A DNA stretch of 64,000 bases, from the NCBI GenBank assembly GCA_041660045.1, contig JBAZXA010000005.1, positions 186,001 through 250,000 of the forward strand. Reading direction: 5' to 3'. Positions 16,591 to 25,380 of the stretch are shown here, piece after piece (position 1 is the first letter of the stretch; each line of letters opens with the position of its first letter). This DNA is from WM-3-3 sp041660045 (lineage in GTDB: Bacteria > Pseudomonadota > Gammaproteobacteria > Methylococcales > Methylomonadaceae). The notes under the pieces were generated by a model, which did not search any database, had not been told where the DNA came from, and saw nothing but the letters and a program-made list of their open reading frames with translations. A program made the position numbers and the translations under genes.

Positions 16591-18525
16591 TTAGTCTTCT
16601 TCGCCATCAAATTCATTATTGAAATGATGTCCATGCCCTTCTTTACCGGCATTTTCATAGCGCTCTTTACTGAAGGTAAATAAGCTCGTCAAATTGCCTA
16701 TCGCAGGCTGGTTAATTGGCAAATAACGATGCTTGCCTTGGATAGGGTTCGGTAAATTATCACGGCTACGCGCAGATAGTGGTTTTAACTGCCAGTTATA
16801 TTCGATAAACTTCAAAATTGAGGCATGATCATGATAAACGTGATCTACATGACCTTTTTTAGCAAATGGCGACACCACTAACAGCGGAATACGTGGGCCA
16901 TCACCAAAAAAATCCAGGTTTTGGATAGCACCTGTATCAAAATAACCGCCACCTTCATCTGTTGTAACGATAATAGCCGTAGTTGCCCAGAGTTCTGGCT
17001 TAGCTTGCACCGCTTTAATCAAATCATTAATAAACAATTCATAACGTACGGGGGCTGAATAACCGGGGTGGCCACTGACCAAATTTTTTGGCACCACATA
17101 CGAGACTGCTGGCAAGGTTTCATTTTGAACATCGGCTAAAAATGTTTCCATGCCTTTTAAGTGCGCACGTAAGCTTGGTGTGTTAACCACGTTAAATGAG
17201 GCATTAATCGGATCACCAATGCTGTTATAAACCACTGTGCGGGTAGTCGAAAAGGTCTGCGCATTAACCAATTGGGTACGCGTTGGTTCAGGAACAGCTG
17301 TCGGCACTTGGGAATCCACTAAAGTCCGCACCAAGGGATACAACTCATCATTTACCACATCGCCATCATCACGACCTGCGGTATACCAACGCCAACTAAC
17401 ATCACTGGCAGATAAGGCTTCACCAATCGTAGGAACGGCTTGTGGCGGAAATACAAAGCGATCTGCCCCCAAAGCTTTTAGGCTACCATCAACGTTATAG
17501 GGTACATCGTAATTATTGACTAGATAAAATGCGTTTTTAGCACAATTACTGCCCCGTTTTTTATATTTAAGTAGCTCTAAGATTGGCTTTACGCCGGGTT
17601 GGCTAGGGTCTGAACAATTAACATATGAGCCACCCGAAAAACCATCTTGGCTGTAAAAATTTTCTGTCCCAGTTTGCCGATTTGGGTTCTCGATTTGGTT
17701 TAGCGGTGGTGTGGCTAATTGCCCAGCATTGGTAAATACGGCTACATCAGCCGTGGCAATAGCAAAAAAATTTGCCCCAGTGCCGCCCATAATGGATTGA
17801 TGATAATTATCGCTGATGGCGTAGTCGCGTGCTAATTGGTTAAAAATAGGCGCATCGCCTTGCGACATATTAAAAAATCCCATCAATTCACTACCTTGCT
17901 GAGGGTCACTAGGCGTTGGGCCAGTAGCACCGTTATCCCCGCCTGCGCCTGTTGTTGTCGCTACCCAAGTAAACAAGCTATGGTTACGGTTATTACCGCC
18001 GGTTTGCTGCCACATTTGAAAAAACCGGTGTACAGGGTCGCCTGTAGATGAGTTTTCAGAACCATAGGGTACAAATTTGGTAATCTGAAACGAACCATTC
18101 GCTAAATCGGCAGGGAAACGTAGATCAGGGTTGCCTTCTAAAAACTGGAACGTTTGAGGATCTAATATGCCAATTTGTAAGGGTTGGGGCAATGTGGTAT
18201 AGGCTTCACCACGAGTTGGCCTTGGGTTATATTGGTCAGTTAAATTTTTTGCCTGACGCTGTAAACTCAGATCAAAATTTGGCCCAGGGCTACCATCCGC
18301 TTGGATAATACCTTGCGAGAGTAAATTACGTACGCTTTGGCCTTTCGGTGCTTGATAAGCGCCAAACAAAGTATCAAATGAAACGTTTTCACCAACTACA
18401 ACAATAACATGCTTAATCGGTGTGATGGCTTCGCCAGCGAATACTTGGCCACTAGTAAGGGCCGTACTAGCCGCTAAGACGGCAAAAAGAAGTGGGTGTT
18501 TACCTGTCATTGGAATCATGCTCAT
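16591..18525 (-). CDS. Secreted phosphoesterase (phospholipase C / acid phosphatase family)
   Basis: 644 residues with a signal peptide (hydrophobic 10-27, cleavage after VFA near 30). The mature protein opens with IKHVIVVVGENVSFDTLFG (about 37-55), the metal-binding entry of the PF04185 phosphoesterase family, where Glu-Asn binds metal. Further signatures are GGTGANFFAIATAD near 246-259, TTDEGGGYFDTG near 524-535 and DHVYHDHASILKFIE near 561-575, together the alkaline-phosphatase-like core. Family members cleave phospholipids, acid phosphomonoesters or related substrates outside the cytoplasm; which one applies here cannot be told. The C-terminus is His- and Asp-rich. The gene is monocistronic, with its own terminator. 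Confidence 0.9.
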   Translation of the reverse strand: MSMIPMTGKHPLLFAVLAASTALTSGQVFAGEAITPIKHVIVVVGENVSFDTLFGAYQAPKGQSVRNLLSQGIIQADGSPGPNFDLSLQRQAKNLTDQYNPRPTRGEAYTTLPQPLQIGILDPQTFQFLEGNPDLRFPADLANGSFQITKFVPYGSENSSTGDPVHRFFQMWQQTGGNNRNHSLFTWVATTTGAGGDNGATGPTPSDPQQGSELMGFFNMSQGDAPIFNQLARDYAISDNYHQSIMGGTGANFFAIATADVAVFTNAGQLATPPLNQIENPNRQTGTENFYSQDGFSGGSYVNCSDPSQPGVKPILELLKYKKRGSNCAKNAFYLVNNYDVPYNVDGSLKALGADRFVFPPQAVPTIGEALSASDVSWRWYTAGRDDGDVVNDELYPLVRTLVDSQVPTAVPEPTRTQLVNAQTFSTTRTVVYNSIGDPINASFNVVNTPSLRAHLKGMETFLADVQNETLPAVSYVVPKNLVSGHPGYSAPVRYELFINDLIKAVQAKPELWATTAIIVTTDEGGGYFDTGAIQNLDFFGDGPRIPLLVVSPFAKKGHVDHVYHDHASILKFIEYNWQLKPLSARSRDNLPNPIQGKHRYLPINQPAIGNLTSLFTFSKERYENAGKEGHGHHFNNEFDGEED

Positions 18526-18775
18526 ATCGGGTGGATAAGAAAATTGCCGTTTCGATTATTAAACTCTTCTATAATCCCCTAAAGCATGCCATTATTTTAT
18601 TACCCGCCTATGACAAAAGCTTTAAATCCCCCCTTTAGTTTGTTAAAGGTGTTCACACCCGTACTATAAACCACAATGCATACCAACGACCGGGACTTAA
18701 GCCCAGAGGCCTAGAAAACAATACTCCTGGGACAGCTCAACTTTACCACTGCTTTTGCTGGCACCCCCCTCATCC

Positions 18776-19789
18776 TTAGATGATTAAATCATTATTTCGA
18801 TTATCAAGAACTTCTGTAAAAAGCGCTTGGTAAGCCTTTAACATTTTGTCTAAGGTAAAGGTTTGTTCAATTTTATTTCGGTTAAATTCCCCCATTTGCT
18901 TACGTAATACCGCATCCTCTGCCAATTGCTTAAGCCTTTCTACAAACACCGCTACATCCCCCAAAGTACATAAAAAGCCGCCTTTACCGTCATCAATCAA
19001 CTCGGGTAGCGATGAGCCATTGGTAGCTACAACTGGAACCCCGCAAGCCATGGCTTCTGCAGCTGCCAAACCAAATCCTTCCCTAACCGTAGGAAATAAT
19101 AAGACATCCATAGCATTGTAAATATCTGGCATTTGCGCATAAGGTATGGAACCAATACACTGTAACTTAGTATTATCAAAAAATTTATTTTTCCCTCTAA
19201 GGCCACTAGTGTAAAAAACGCTGATATTGTTCGGCAATTTTTCAACAATTGAAGCCAACCAATGGATACCCTTTCTACGCGTCAAATTACCGCAATAAAG
19301 CACTTTGATTTGCTTATCGTTAATCCTGTGATTGGGTTTTGGATAAAATCGGTGTTGATCTATGCCATTGTAAATTACTCTAACAGGTTGCTCTAAAGCT
19401 AATTCCCTACTGGCTAATTCAGCCGTGTACTGACTAACAGCAGTTATTACAGACGCTTTTTTTACGCCTAGTCTGGTTATCCATTTTAAATCGGTTTGAT
19501 AGTGAATATTTTGTAGGGGGCTGCTATAGCCTTGCATAAAGCGATCAAGCACATAATTATGCAGGGTTAATACCAAAGGGACTCTTGCCCGTTTATGGAA
19601 CAACCCATAATCCATCGCAGTATGAATTAAATCCGCTTTGGCTAACCGGCCAACACCAAATAAAACGGGAGGAACCAATGTTAAATAAGGATTATAGGGA
19701 ACCACATAGTAATTTTTAAGCCCTTGCTCAAGGTTTTTATGGACTACATAAGCACCATTCCCTGTTGCCATAGGGCTAATAACTTTCAA
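18776..19789 (-). CDS. Glycosyltransferase family 4 (group 1)
   Basis: 337 residues, read from a TTG whose last bases overlap the TGA of the preceding glycosyltransferase (TTGA), a coupling that supports this unusual start. The N-terminal phrase TGNGAYVVHKNLE (about 9-21) is the acceptor-side loop. The nucleotide-sugar region holds LYCGNLTRRKGIHWL (about 168-182) and the EX7E motif in PTVREGFGLAAAEAMACGVPVVAT (about 232-255). Members add a sugar with retention of configuration. It is the last gene of the surface polysaccharide operon. Confidence 0.9.
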   Translation of the reverse strand: MKVISPMATGNGAYVVHKNLEQGLKNYYVVPYNPYLTLVPPVLFGVGRLAKADLIHTAMDYGLFHKRARVPLVLTLHNYVLDRFMQGYSSPLQNIHYQTDLKWITRLGVKKASVITAVSQYTAELASRELALEQPVRVIYNGIDQHRFYPKPNHRINDKQIKVLYCGNLTRRKGIHWLASIVEKLPNNISVFYTSGLRGKNKFFDNTKLQCIGSIPYAQMPDIYNAMDVLLFPTVREGFGLAAAEAMACGVPVVATNGSSLPELIDDGKGGFLCTLGDVAVFVERLKQLAEDAVLRKQMGEFNRNKIEQTFTLDKMLKAYQALFTEVLDNRNNDLII

Positions 19790-20571
19790 GTTTTGTTTAC
19801 CTTCACAACAGTGAACATGCTTTTAAGTTTTCTATAGAAAATATAGCAAGGCCAAAATAACGTATTGAGCATCACTATATTTTTGTTCTTTATATTTTTT
19901 CGATGTACTGCTCGCTCTTCAGTAAACCGCCGCATTAGCGATGGCCAATCCGTTTGAGAGCTAATACCTGAATCACGCATGACTGATAATGTTTCTTTGA
20001 TGACTTTCGCTTTACAACCCAGGTTATAAGCTCTTAGAAAATGATCATAATCCATACAAATTTTGTATTGTGTATCTAACTTACCAATTTCATGAAAGAA
20101 ACTCAGTCGACAAATAGCCCCTTGATGCGCTATCCCATTTCTAAAATTAAACCAAAAGCTAAATCCTCTAGAAGACTTTTTGCATAAATTTTTCCCAAAT
20201 AGAATATCAAAGGCAAAAATATCATGTTCACAGTCTATGTGCTGCATTGCAGCTGCTAAACATTGTTCATTAACAAAATAATCATCGGCATGAATAAACA
20301 CAACAAACTCCCCAGTCGCTGCGCCTATACCTTTGTTCATTGCTTCGGCAATACCGTTATCTGGCTCACTTACCCAGTAGCTTATCGATTCCGCATAACG
20401 TTTAATAATGTTTACCGAGTTATCGGTAGAACCGCCATCGATAATAATATATTCAATCGCGCCATAATTTTGACTGATAACACTCTGTATTGTTTGTTCA
20501 AGATATTTTTCACCATTAAATACCACGGTGATCACGGAAACCACGGCTTTGTGATTCAAGTTTGCGGACAT
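19786..20571 (-). CDS. Glycosyltransferase family 2
   Basis: 261 residues of GT-A fold. SVITVVFNGEKYLEQTIQSV opens the Rossmann-like domain at about 12-31, EYIIIDGGSTDNSV (about 42-55) binds the nucleotide, and the metal-binding DXD equivalent is HADD (about 94-97). DYDHFLRAYNLG near 170 is the usual acceptor region of WcaA-like transferases. No membrane anchor is visible, so it is a peripheral cytoplasmic enzyme. It overlaps the upstream GT9 gene by 16 bases and the downstream GT4 gene by 4. Confidence 0.92.
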   Translation of the reverse strand: MSANLNHKAVVSVITVVFNGEKYLEQTIQSVISQNYGAIEYIIIDGGSTDNSVNIIKRYAESISYWVSEPDNGIAEAMNKGIGAATGEFVVFIHADDYFVNEQCLAAAMQHIDCEHDIFAFDILFGKNLCKKSSRGFSFWFNFRNGIAHQGAICRLSFFHEIGKLDTQYKICMDYDHFLRAYNLGCKAKVIKETLSVMRDSGISSQTDWPSLMRRFTEERAVHRKNIKNKNIVMLNTLFWPCYIFYRKLKSMFTVVKVNKT

Positions 20572-21785
20572 CCAGCCTTAACCTTAGCAGCGGGTTTTTG
20601 AATTATCCCTTCCACCACCTGCCAAACCTGGTTAACCGAAATTTCGGCGATACAAGGCACCGGCAAAGCTGCATCCCTAGGGTAAATACATTGCCAATTA
20701 CAACCATAACAAGACATAGCCTGGTTTACTACGCGCATATGTTCCATTTTAAGTTCGGTATCATAGGGAACAAAGCGTCCAAAATGCCCACCACCCGCAA
20801 TACATACTGTATCCGTGCCCACCGCAGCACCGATATGTGCGGCGCCGGTATCATTACTGACCAACAACTGGGCATGGGCAATAATATTTGCCAGCTCATC
20901 AAGTTCAGTTTTACCCACAAGGCATAATGCCGCAGGAAAGCAACTTTTTCTTAACGCCACACCTACTTCAATATCCGCATGGCCACCACAAATCACAAGC
21001 TGCCAACCGGTTTGCTTAATAATCTTGAATGCAAGCTCTGAGAAGTTAGTTACTGACCATTGCTTCCCTTGCCAACTCGCGCCAGGAAATAAAACAAAAT
21101 AAGGCTTATCTGGCAAAACAGTTGAGGATTCATGCTTTATTTTTAATACGGGTTGCTGGAAAGCATTACCACCACCTAAAGCCGAAATAAAATCGGCATT
21201 TCGCTTAAGCTCGGTTTGAAATACCGAAGTATTGCGTATCAATTGGTTATACCAAGTATCAGTCATCTTTTTAAGCCAAGGATGAAGATTTGAGCGATCA
21301 CCTTGCCAGCCAATTTTTTGTTTGGCTTTACTTGCCCGTATTAAAGCATCGCCGCACAATAGCTCGCGGGAATACACGGGGTTTATGGAAACGTCAAAGC
21401 CTTGTGCACCCAACCATCGCAATACTTTAAAACGATATATCAAATTTCGGTGTAATTGGCTGTAATGGATAGGAAAAACCTGATCAAAAAGGCCAGCTTG
21501 CTGAGCTAAAATAACCCAGCTCTGGTTAGCGGCCAGAGTAATGTCCCAATGTTCAGCCGGGTATAGCTCGCGTAATGCCACAGCAGCAGGCTGCCACAAA
21601 ATAAAGTCACCAATTGCGTCCATACGCACTAGCAATAATCGCTTACGTTGCTTTTCTTGGCTTTTATGCCAAACAAAACAAGTTGCAAATGCATCAAAAA
21701 AGATAATAAACAAACCATAAAGGATAATGCTGCAACGTCCTAGCATCGACTGATAAAATTGCTCTTTATTCAGCATGCTTATCAT
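20556..21785 (-). CDS. Glycosyltransferase family 9 (heptosyltransferase-like) with N-terminal membrane anchor
   Basis: 409 residues. A hydrophobic helix at about 17-38 precedes the GT9 domain, unusual compared with soluble WaaC/WaaF. The core shows LLVRMDAIGDFILW (about 50-63), PGASWQGKQWSVTNF (about 232-246) and SNDTGAAHIGAAVGT (about 310-324), the last being the conserved nucleotide-heptose binding loop. A C-terminal cluster of five cysteines (CYGCNWQC and two later) near 354-390 is typical of a GT9 subgroup whose donors are not all known. The role is probably in LPS core or a surface glycan. Confidence 0.88.
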   Translation of the reverse strand: MISMLNKEQFYQSMLGRCSIILYGLFIIFFDAFATCFVWHKSQEKQRKRLLLVRMDAIGDFILWQPAAVALRELYPAEHWDITLAANQSWVILAQQAGLFDQVFPIHYSQLHRNLIYRFKVLRWLGAQGFDVSINPVYSRELLCGDALIRASKAKQKIGWQGDRSNLHPWLKKMTDTWYNQLIRNTSVFQTELKRNADFISALGGGNAFQQPVLKIKHESSTVLPDKPYFVLFPGASWQGKQWSVTNFSELAFKIIKQTGWQLVICGGHADIEVGVALRKSCFPAALCLVGKTELDELANIIAHAQLLVSNDTGAAHIGAAVGTDTVCIAGGGHFGRFVPYDTELKMEHMRVVNQAMSCYGCNWQCIYPRDAALPVPCIAEISVNQVWQVVEGIIQKPAAKVKAGCPQT

Positions 21786-22560
21786 GCATTAATTTGCCAT
21801 GGTCAATCATTGTTAGCGAGCCTAAGCGCCATTTTATTATTGGGCTGATGACGGCCGATAATTTCATAGCCCATAACAAGGCAATGCCACTATGCTGTAG
21901 CTTTCGGTCTGTAAGGATATGTATACCGTTTTTACTATAAAACTTTAACCCCAGTTTTTCCGCTAACTTAGCTAATGTTTTGAATTGAAAAAAGGCGATA
22001 TGTTGGCCTTCATCAAAGGCGTAATACCACCAATCGGGTGCTGGTGGTATTTCGCCTGAATACAGTTGCGTGCTAAAAATAAATGTCCTACAACCTGACT
22101 TTTCTAAAACATCCTTAACAAAACTTACCGGATCGTGCACATGCTCTATAACTTCAAATCCGGTTACCGCCTGAAAACGCTGCTTTGCTGTATCGGCTTC
22201 AAAACCGCTGGCTAGTAAATTTTGGCAAAACTTATCATCCCAAAAAAAATTGAAGCCATTATCACGCATAAGCCGTGTTAATAAACCATAGCCCCCCGCA
22301 TAATCAAGAAAAGCAGCATCATTCGGGTAATAGCAATACAACAAAATCGCCAATTTTTTTGCTAAAGCAAGATTGCGGCTAACCAAACCAGTATCTGTTT
22401 TTGCAATCGCGGCGCTATATGCCTCATCTAACCAATAGGGTCGCTCTGATCGAACAAAACCGCAGGTTTTGCAATGATAGTAACTTACCTCATATTTTTG
22501 TAAGACAGTGGCTGTAAATGCTTTACTCAACTCACCAAAACAAATAGGGCAATCTTTCAT
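21766..22560 (-). CDS. Class I SAM-dependent methyltransferase with N-terminal zinc ribbon
   Basis: 264 residues. Two CxxC pairs (CPIC at 4-7 and CKTC near 31-34) form a small zinc ribbon, as in sugar C-methyltransferase-like Methyltransf_23 proteins. The SAM region is degenerate: AAFLDYAGGYGLLTRLM near 82-98 replaces the usual DxGxGxG. GFEVIEHVHDP near 130-140 is the conserved post-motif II element. In polysaccharide clusters such enzymes modify a sugar or a bound intermediate. It overlaps GT9 by 20 bases and the HlpA-like gene by 4. Confidence 0.85.
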   Translation of the reverse strand: MKDCPICFGELSKAFTATVLQKYEVSYYHCKTCGFVRSERPYWLDEAYSAAIAKTDTGLVSRNLALAKKLAILLYCYYPNDAAFLDYAGGYGLLTRLMRDNGFNFFWDDKFCQNLLASGFEADTAKQRFQAVTGFEVIEHVHDPVSFVKDVLEKSGCRTFIFSTQLYSGEIPPAPDWWYYAFDEGQHIAFFQFKTLAKLAEKLGLKFYSKNGIHILTDRKLQHSGIALLWAMKLSAVISPIIKWRLGSLTMIDHGKLMHDKHAE

Positions 22561-23483
22561 CCCATTAATTTACCCATAAGATGCTTAATACGCTTAACCA
22601 CTTGCACCAGCAATGAACCACCGAACATTTTTTTGCTGGTAAACCTGTCTGCATCTACACAAGCAATAATCGTTTCAGGGTGTTGGAGTGGAAAAACTAG
22701 GGGTTTAGTTGCCATATTGGCATATTCATTTACCGTTTTGGTATGAGTCGCTTCTAAGCCAAAACCAATATTGGATATAAGATTGCTATTCGGGATTATC
22801 GACAACATGTCATGCGCCCAGATGGCAAACGTCCATTGATAATCCCATGTATCAATTTGGCCTGAATACACACCGTCAAAAGCTTGCTGCCAATGGCCTA
22901 GCTCTGCACTTAAAGAAACCTTATTATCTAACCATCCACTAGCCTGTAAATCAGGCCAAGCAATGACATTTTTGTCGTAATGCCGCCATGCCCTGCGCCA
23001 TGAAGCCCAACCCCAAATGTGATTATAATTGGACAAATAGTAACTAGATTCGCCACGCATTTTACCCATTTGAAAATTGTCACCACTAATCATGGCAATA
23101 CGCTCATCATCACGATAATAAGCTAATAACTCTTCGCAAAACCTAAAAAAACTAGGCTCCGGCAAGCAATCATCTTCAAGAATTATCACTTCCGGCACTT
23201 GTTCAAAAATCCAGTCTAATCCGCTAGACACACGCTCCTTACAACCCATATTGGTGTCTGCAAAATTGGTCTGCACTTCACAAGGCCAGTTGATTTGCCC
23301 GATTATCGCTCTCGTAGCTAAGCACTTTTCAGCTTCTCCAAGCCTGTCTAAACGTGGACCATCAGCCACCACCAATAATTTTGGCGGCTTAGCTTTAGCA
23401 ATCTCAGCAAAAACCTGCGCTGTGGTATCTGGGCGGTTAAAAATAATAAACGCCACAGGCGTTTTAAGTTGCCAATCAGACAT
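22557..23483 (-). CDS. Glycosyltransferase of the HlpA-like GT-A group
   Basis: 308 residues. The N-terminus TPVAFIIFNRPDTTAQVF (about 8-25), VVADGPR near 37 and VIILEDDCLPEPSFF near 94-108 (EDD as metal-binding triad) match proteins annotated as glycosyltransferase or hemolytic protein HlpA-like. IWGWASWRRAWRHYD near 150-164 is a further hallmark. The hemolysin label is historical; the fold is that of an inverting sugar transferase. It starts inside the end of the UDP-xylose synthase gene (8-base overlap). Confidence 0.85.
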   Translation of the reverse strand: MSDWQLKTPVAFIIFNRPDTTAQVFAEIAKAKPPKLLVVADGPRLDRLGEAEKCLATRAIIGQINWPCEVQTNFADTNMGCKERVSSGLDWIFEQVPEVIILEDDCLPEPSFFRFCEELLAYYRDDERIAMISGDNFQMGKMRGESSYYLSNYNHIWGWASWRRAWRHYDKNVIAWPDLQASGWLDNKVSLSAELGHWQQAFDGVYSGQIDTWDYQWTFAIWAHDMLSIIPNSNLISNIGFGLEATHTKTVNEYANMATKPLVFPLQHPETIIACVDADRFTSKKMFGGSLLVQVVKRIKHLMGKLMG

Positions 23484-24417
23484 TCAACACCTTTTTAAAA
23501 TAAGAAATCGTTTCTTTGAGACCCTCTTCCAAGCTTACTTTGGGTTCCCAGGCCAATTTTTCCTTGGCCAACGTGATAACCGGTTGACGCTGTTTCGGAT
23601 CATCTTGTGGCAAAGCTTTAAAGTGTAACTGTGATTTTGATCGGGTTAAATGCAACACCTGTTCAGCTAGTTCAAGCATGGTAAACTCAACCGGATTACC
23701 TAAATTAATTGGCCCGACAAGATCAGCCGGTGCTTGCATAAATCGTATAAAAGCATCCACCATATCTTCAACATAACAAAAACTTCTAGTCTGCTGGCCG
23801 CTACCATAAATGGTAATATCCTCGCCTTTTAGTGCTTGGACAATAAAATTGCTGACCACCCGTCCATCATTCGGATGCATCCGCGGGCCATAGGTGTTAA
23901 ATATTCTCGCGACCTTAATGTCAACGTGGTGTTGACGATGATAGTCAAAAAACAAAGTTTCTGCGCATCGCTTACCTTCATCATAACAACTACGCAAACC
24001 AATAGGGTTAACCCGCCCCCAATATTCTTCAGGTTGCGGATGTATTTCAGGATCGCCATAAACTTCACTGGTTGAAGCTTGAAAAATCCGTGCTTTAGTA
24101 CGCTTTGCCAAGCCCAGCATATTTATTGCACCGTGTACACTGGTTTTTGTTGTTTGTACAGGATCAAATTGATAATGCACAGGACTTGCAGGGCAGGCAA
24201 GGTTATAAATTTGATCCACTTCTACATACAATGGAAAAGTCACATCATGACGCATCAACTCAAAATATGGTTGGTTCAAAAGATGGGCAATATTAGCCTT
24301 GGCACCGGTAAAAAAATGATCGACACAAATTAAGTCATCACCTTCCTTCAATAACCGCTCACATAAATGTGAGCCTATAAAGCCAGCCCCTCCAGTGATT
24401 AAAATACGCTTTTTCAT
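23476..24417 (-). CDS. UDP-glucuronate decarboxylase (UDP-xylose synthase)
   Basis: 313 residues of extended short-chain dehydrogenase type. GGAGFIGSHLCERLL (about 8-22) binds NAD. DVTFPLYVEVDQIYNLACPA near 59-78, ASTSEVYGDPE near 113-123 and the catalytic Tyr-Lys in SCYDEGKR near 142-149 match UXS enzymes, distinguishing them from ordinary epimerases, along with FNTYGPRM near 172. The enzyme oxidises and decarboxylates UDP-glucuronate to UDP-xylose, so the polysaccharide made here probably contains xylose. The product would feed the four glycosyltransferases encoded downstream. Confidence 0.9.
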   Translation of the reverse strand: MKKRILITGGAGFIGSHLCERLLKEGDDLICVDHFFTGAKANIAHLLNQPYFELMRHDVTFPLYVEVDQIYNLACPASPVHYQFDPVQTTKTSVHGAINMLGLAKRTKARIFQASTSEVYGDPEIHPQPEEYWGRVNPIGLRSCYDEGKRCAETLFFDYHRQHHVDIKVARIFNTYGPRMHPNDGRVVSNFIVQALKGEDITIYGSGQQTRSFCYVEDMVDAFIRFMQAPADLVGPINLGNPVEFTMLELAEQVLHLTRSKSQLHFKALPQDDPKQRQPVITLAKEKLAWEPKVSLEEGLKETISYFKKVLNV

Positions 24418-24568
24418 GATTTATCTTTGTTATTGTATAGACTAATTTAATATTGCATTTTCAAAGACCCTATTCAAAGAAACCCTAAATTAGTTGGATT
24501 TAACTCAGGGCTTGACAAATTCACTATGAATACAACCTATCGCCGCTCTTGAAAACTTATCGAAAGAC

Positions 24569-25380
24569 TTATTCAGGGCTTTCTTGACTATCGTGCTTTA
24601 ATATTGCAACTATGTTTTGATAAGCAAATATCTCACACAATAGTGGATTATAATTTTTTATAGGGATCAAACTATTCGGTAATAATCTATAAAAACTATA
24701 GTTTGGTAACATGTCCCAAAAATCTTTAAAGAAAACTCGGCTTATAACATTCATTTCATTAAATTCAAAATGAATCATATAAACCTTATTATCATTTATA
24801 AATTGAGTAAAACCTTTTAATACTTCTAACTCATGTCCTTCCGTATCAATTTTTAATAAAATAACCTCATCTATTTTATAGAGTTTTACAAACTCATCTA
24901 AAGTGACAACTTGAATATCATGTTTTATTGCTTTCTCTCCATGAATTGCCTCAATAACATCTTGATAAACTGACGCATGTTCTGATCCGTCTTGATTGGC
25001 ATAATCATAAAGGCTTAAAGTCCCTGGCATACCGCCAACCCCTAAGTTCAAACTTGTAATGTTTAATCCCTCAATATTTTTACTCAGCTTTTTAAAAGTT
25101 ACTGGATGTGGTTCAAATGAATAAATATCAATATTTTTGTTAATACGCCTCAAACTTTTAGAAAAATCACCTTTATTTGCCCCCACATCAAGCACGACAC
25201 CCTTCTTATAATGCGATAGATACTTTTTTAAATAAAATAACTCGCCACTTATAATGTCAGAATTATAATTTAATACGCCTAAACCTCTTAAACTTAATTG
25301 ATAGATAGAGAGTTTTATTAAAAAAATAAAAAAAAATTTCTAGCAAATATAATTCTATAAAAACTATATAAAAAACTCAT
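24569..25380 (-). pseudogene. FkbM family methyltransferase gene with apparent frameshift in a poly-A tract
   Basis: The downstream frame (stop at 24569) reads a typical FkbM methyltransferase: VLDVGANKGDFSKSL is SAM motif I, with FEPHP 20 residues on and LLKIDTEGHELEVLKG later. Its first usable start is a GTG at 25195 inside motif I, so the N-terminus would be missing. The same frame is open back to about 25339 and reads plausibly (GVLNYNSDIISGEL). A second frame starts with ATG at 25380, overlapping the TAA of the flippase gene (TAATG), and reads MSFLYSFYRIIFARN before stopping just past A9 and A7 runs at 25320-25336. One added base there would join both frames into about 270 codons. It may be a sequencing indel, a phase-variable tract or a true mutation. 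Confidence 0.75.
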
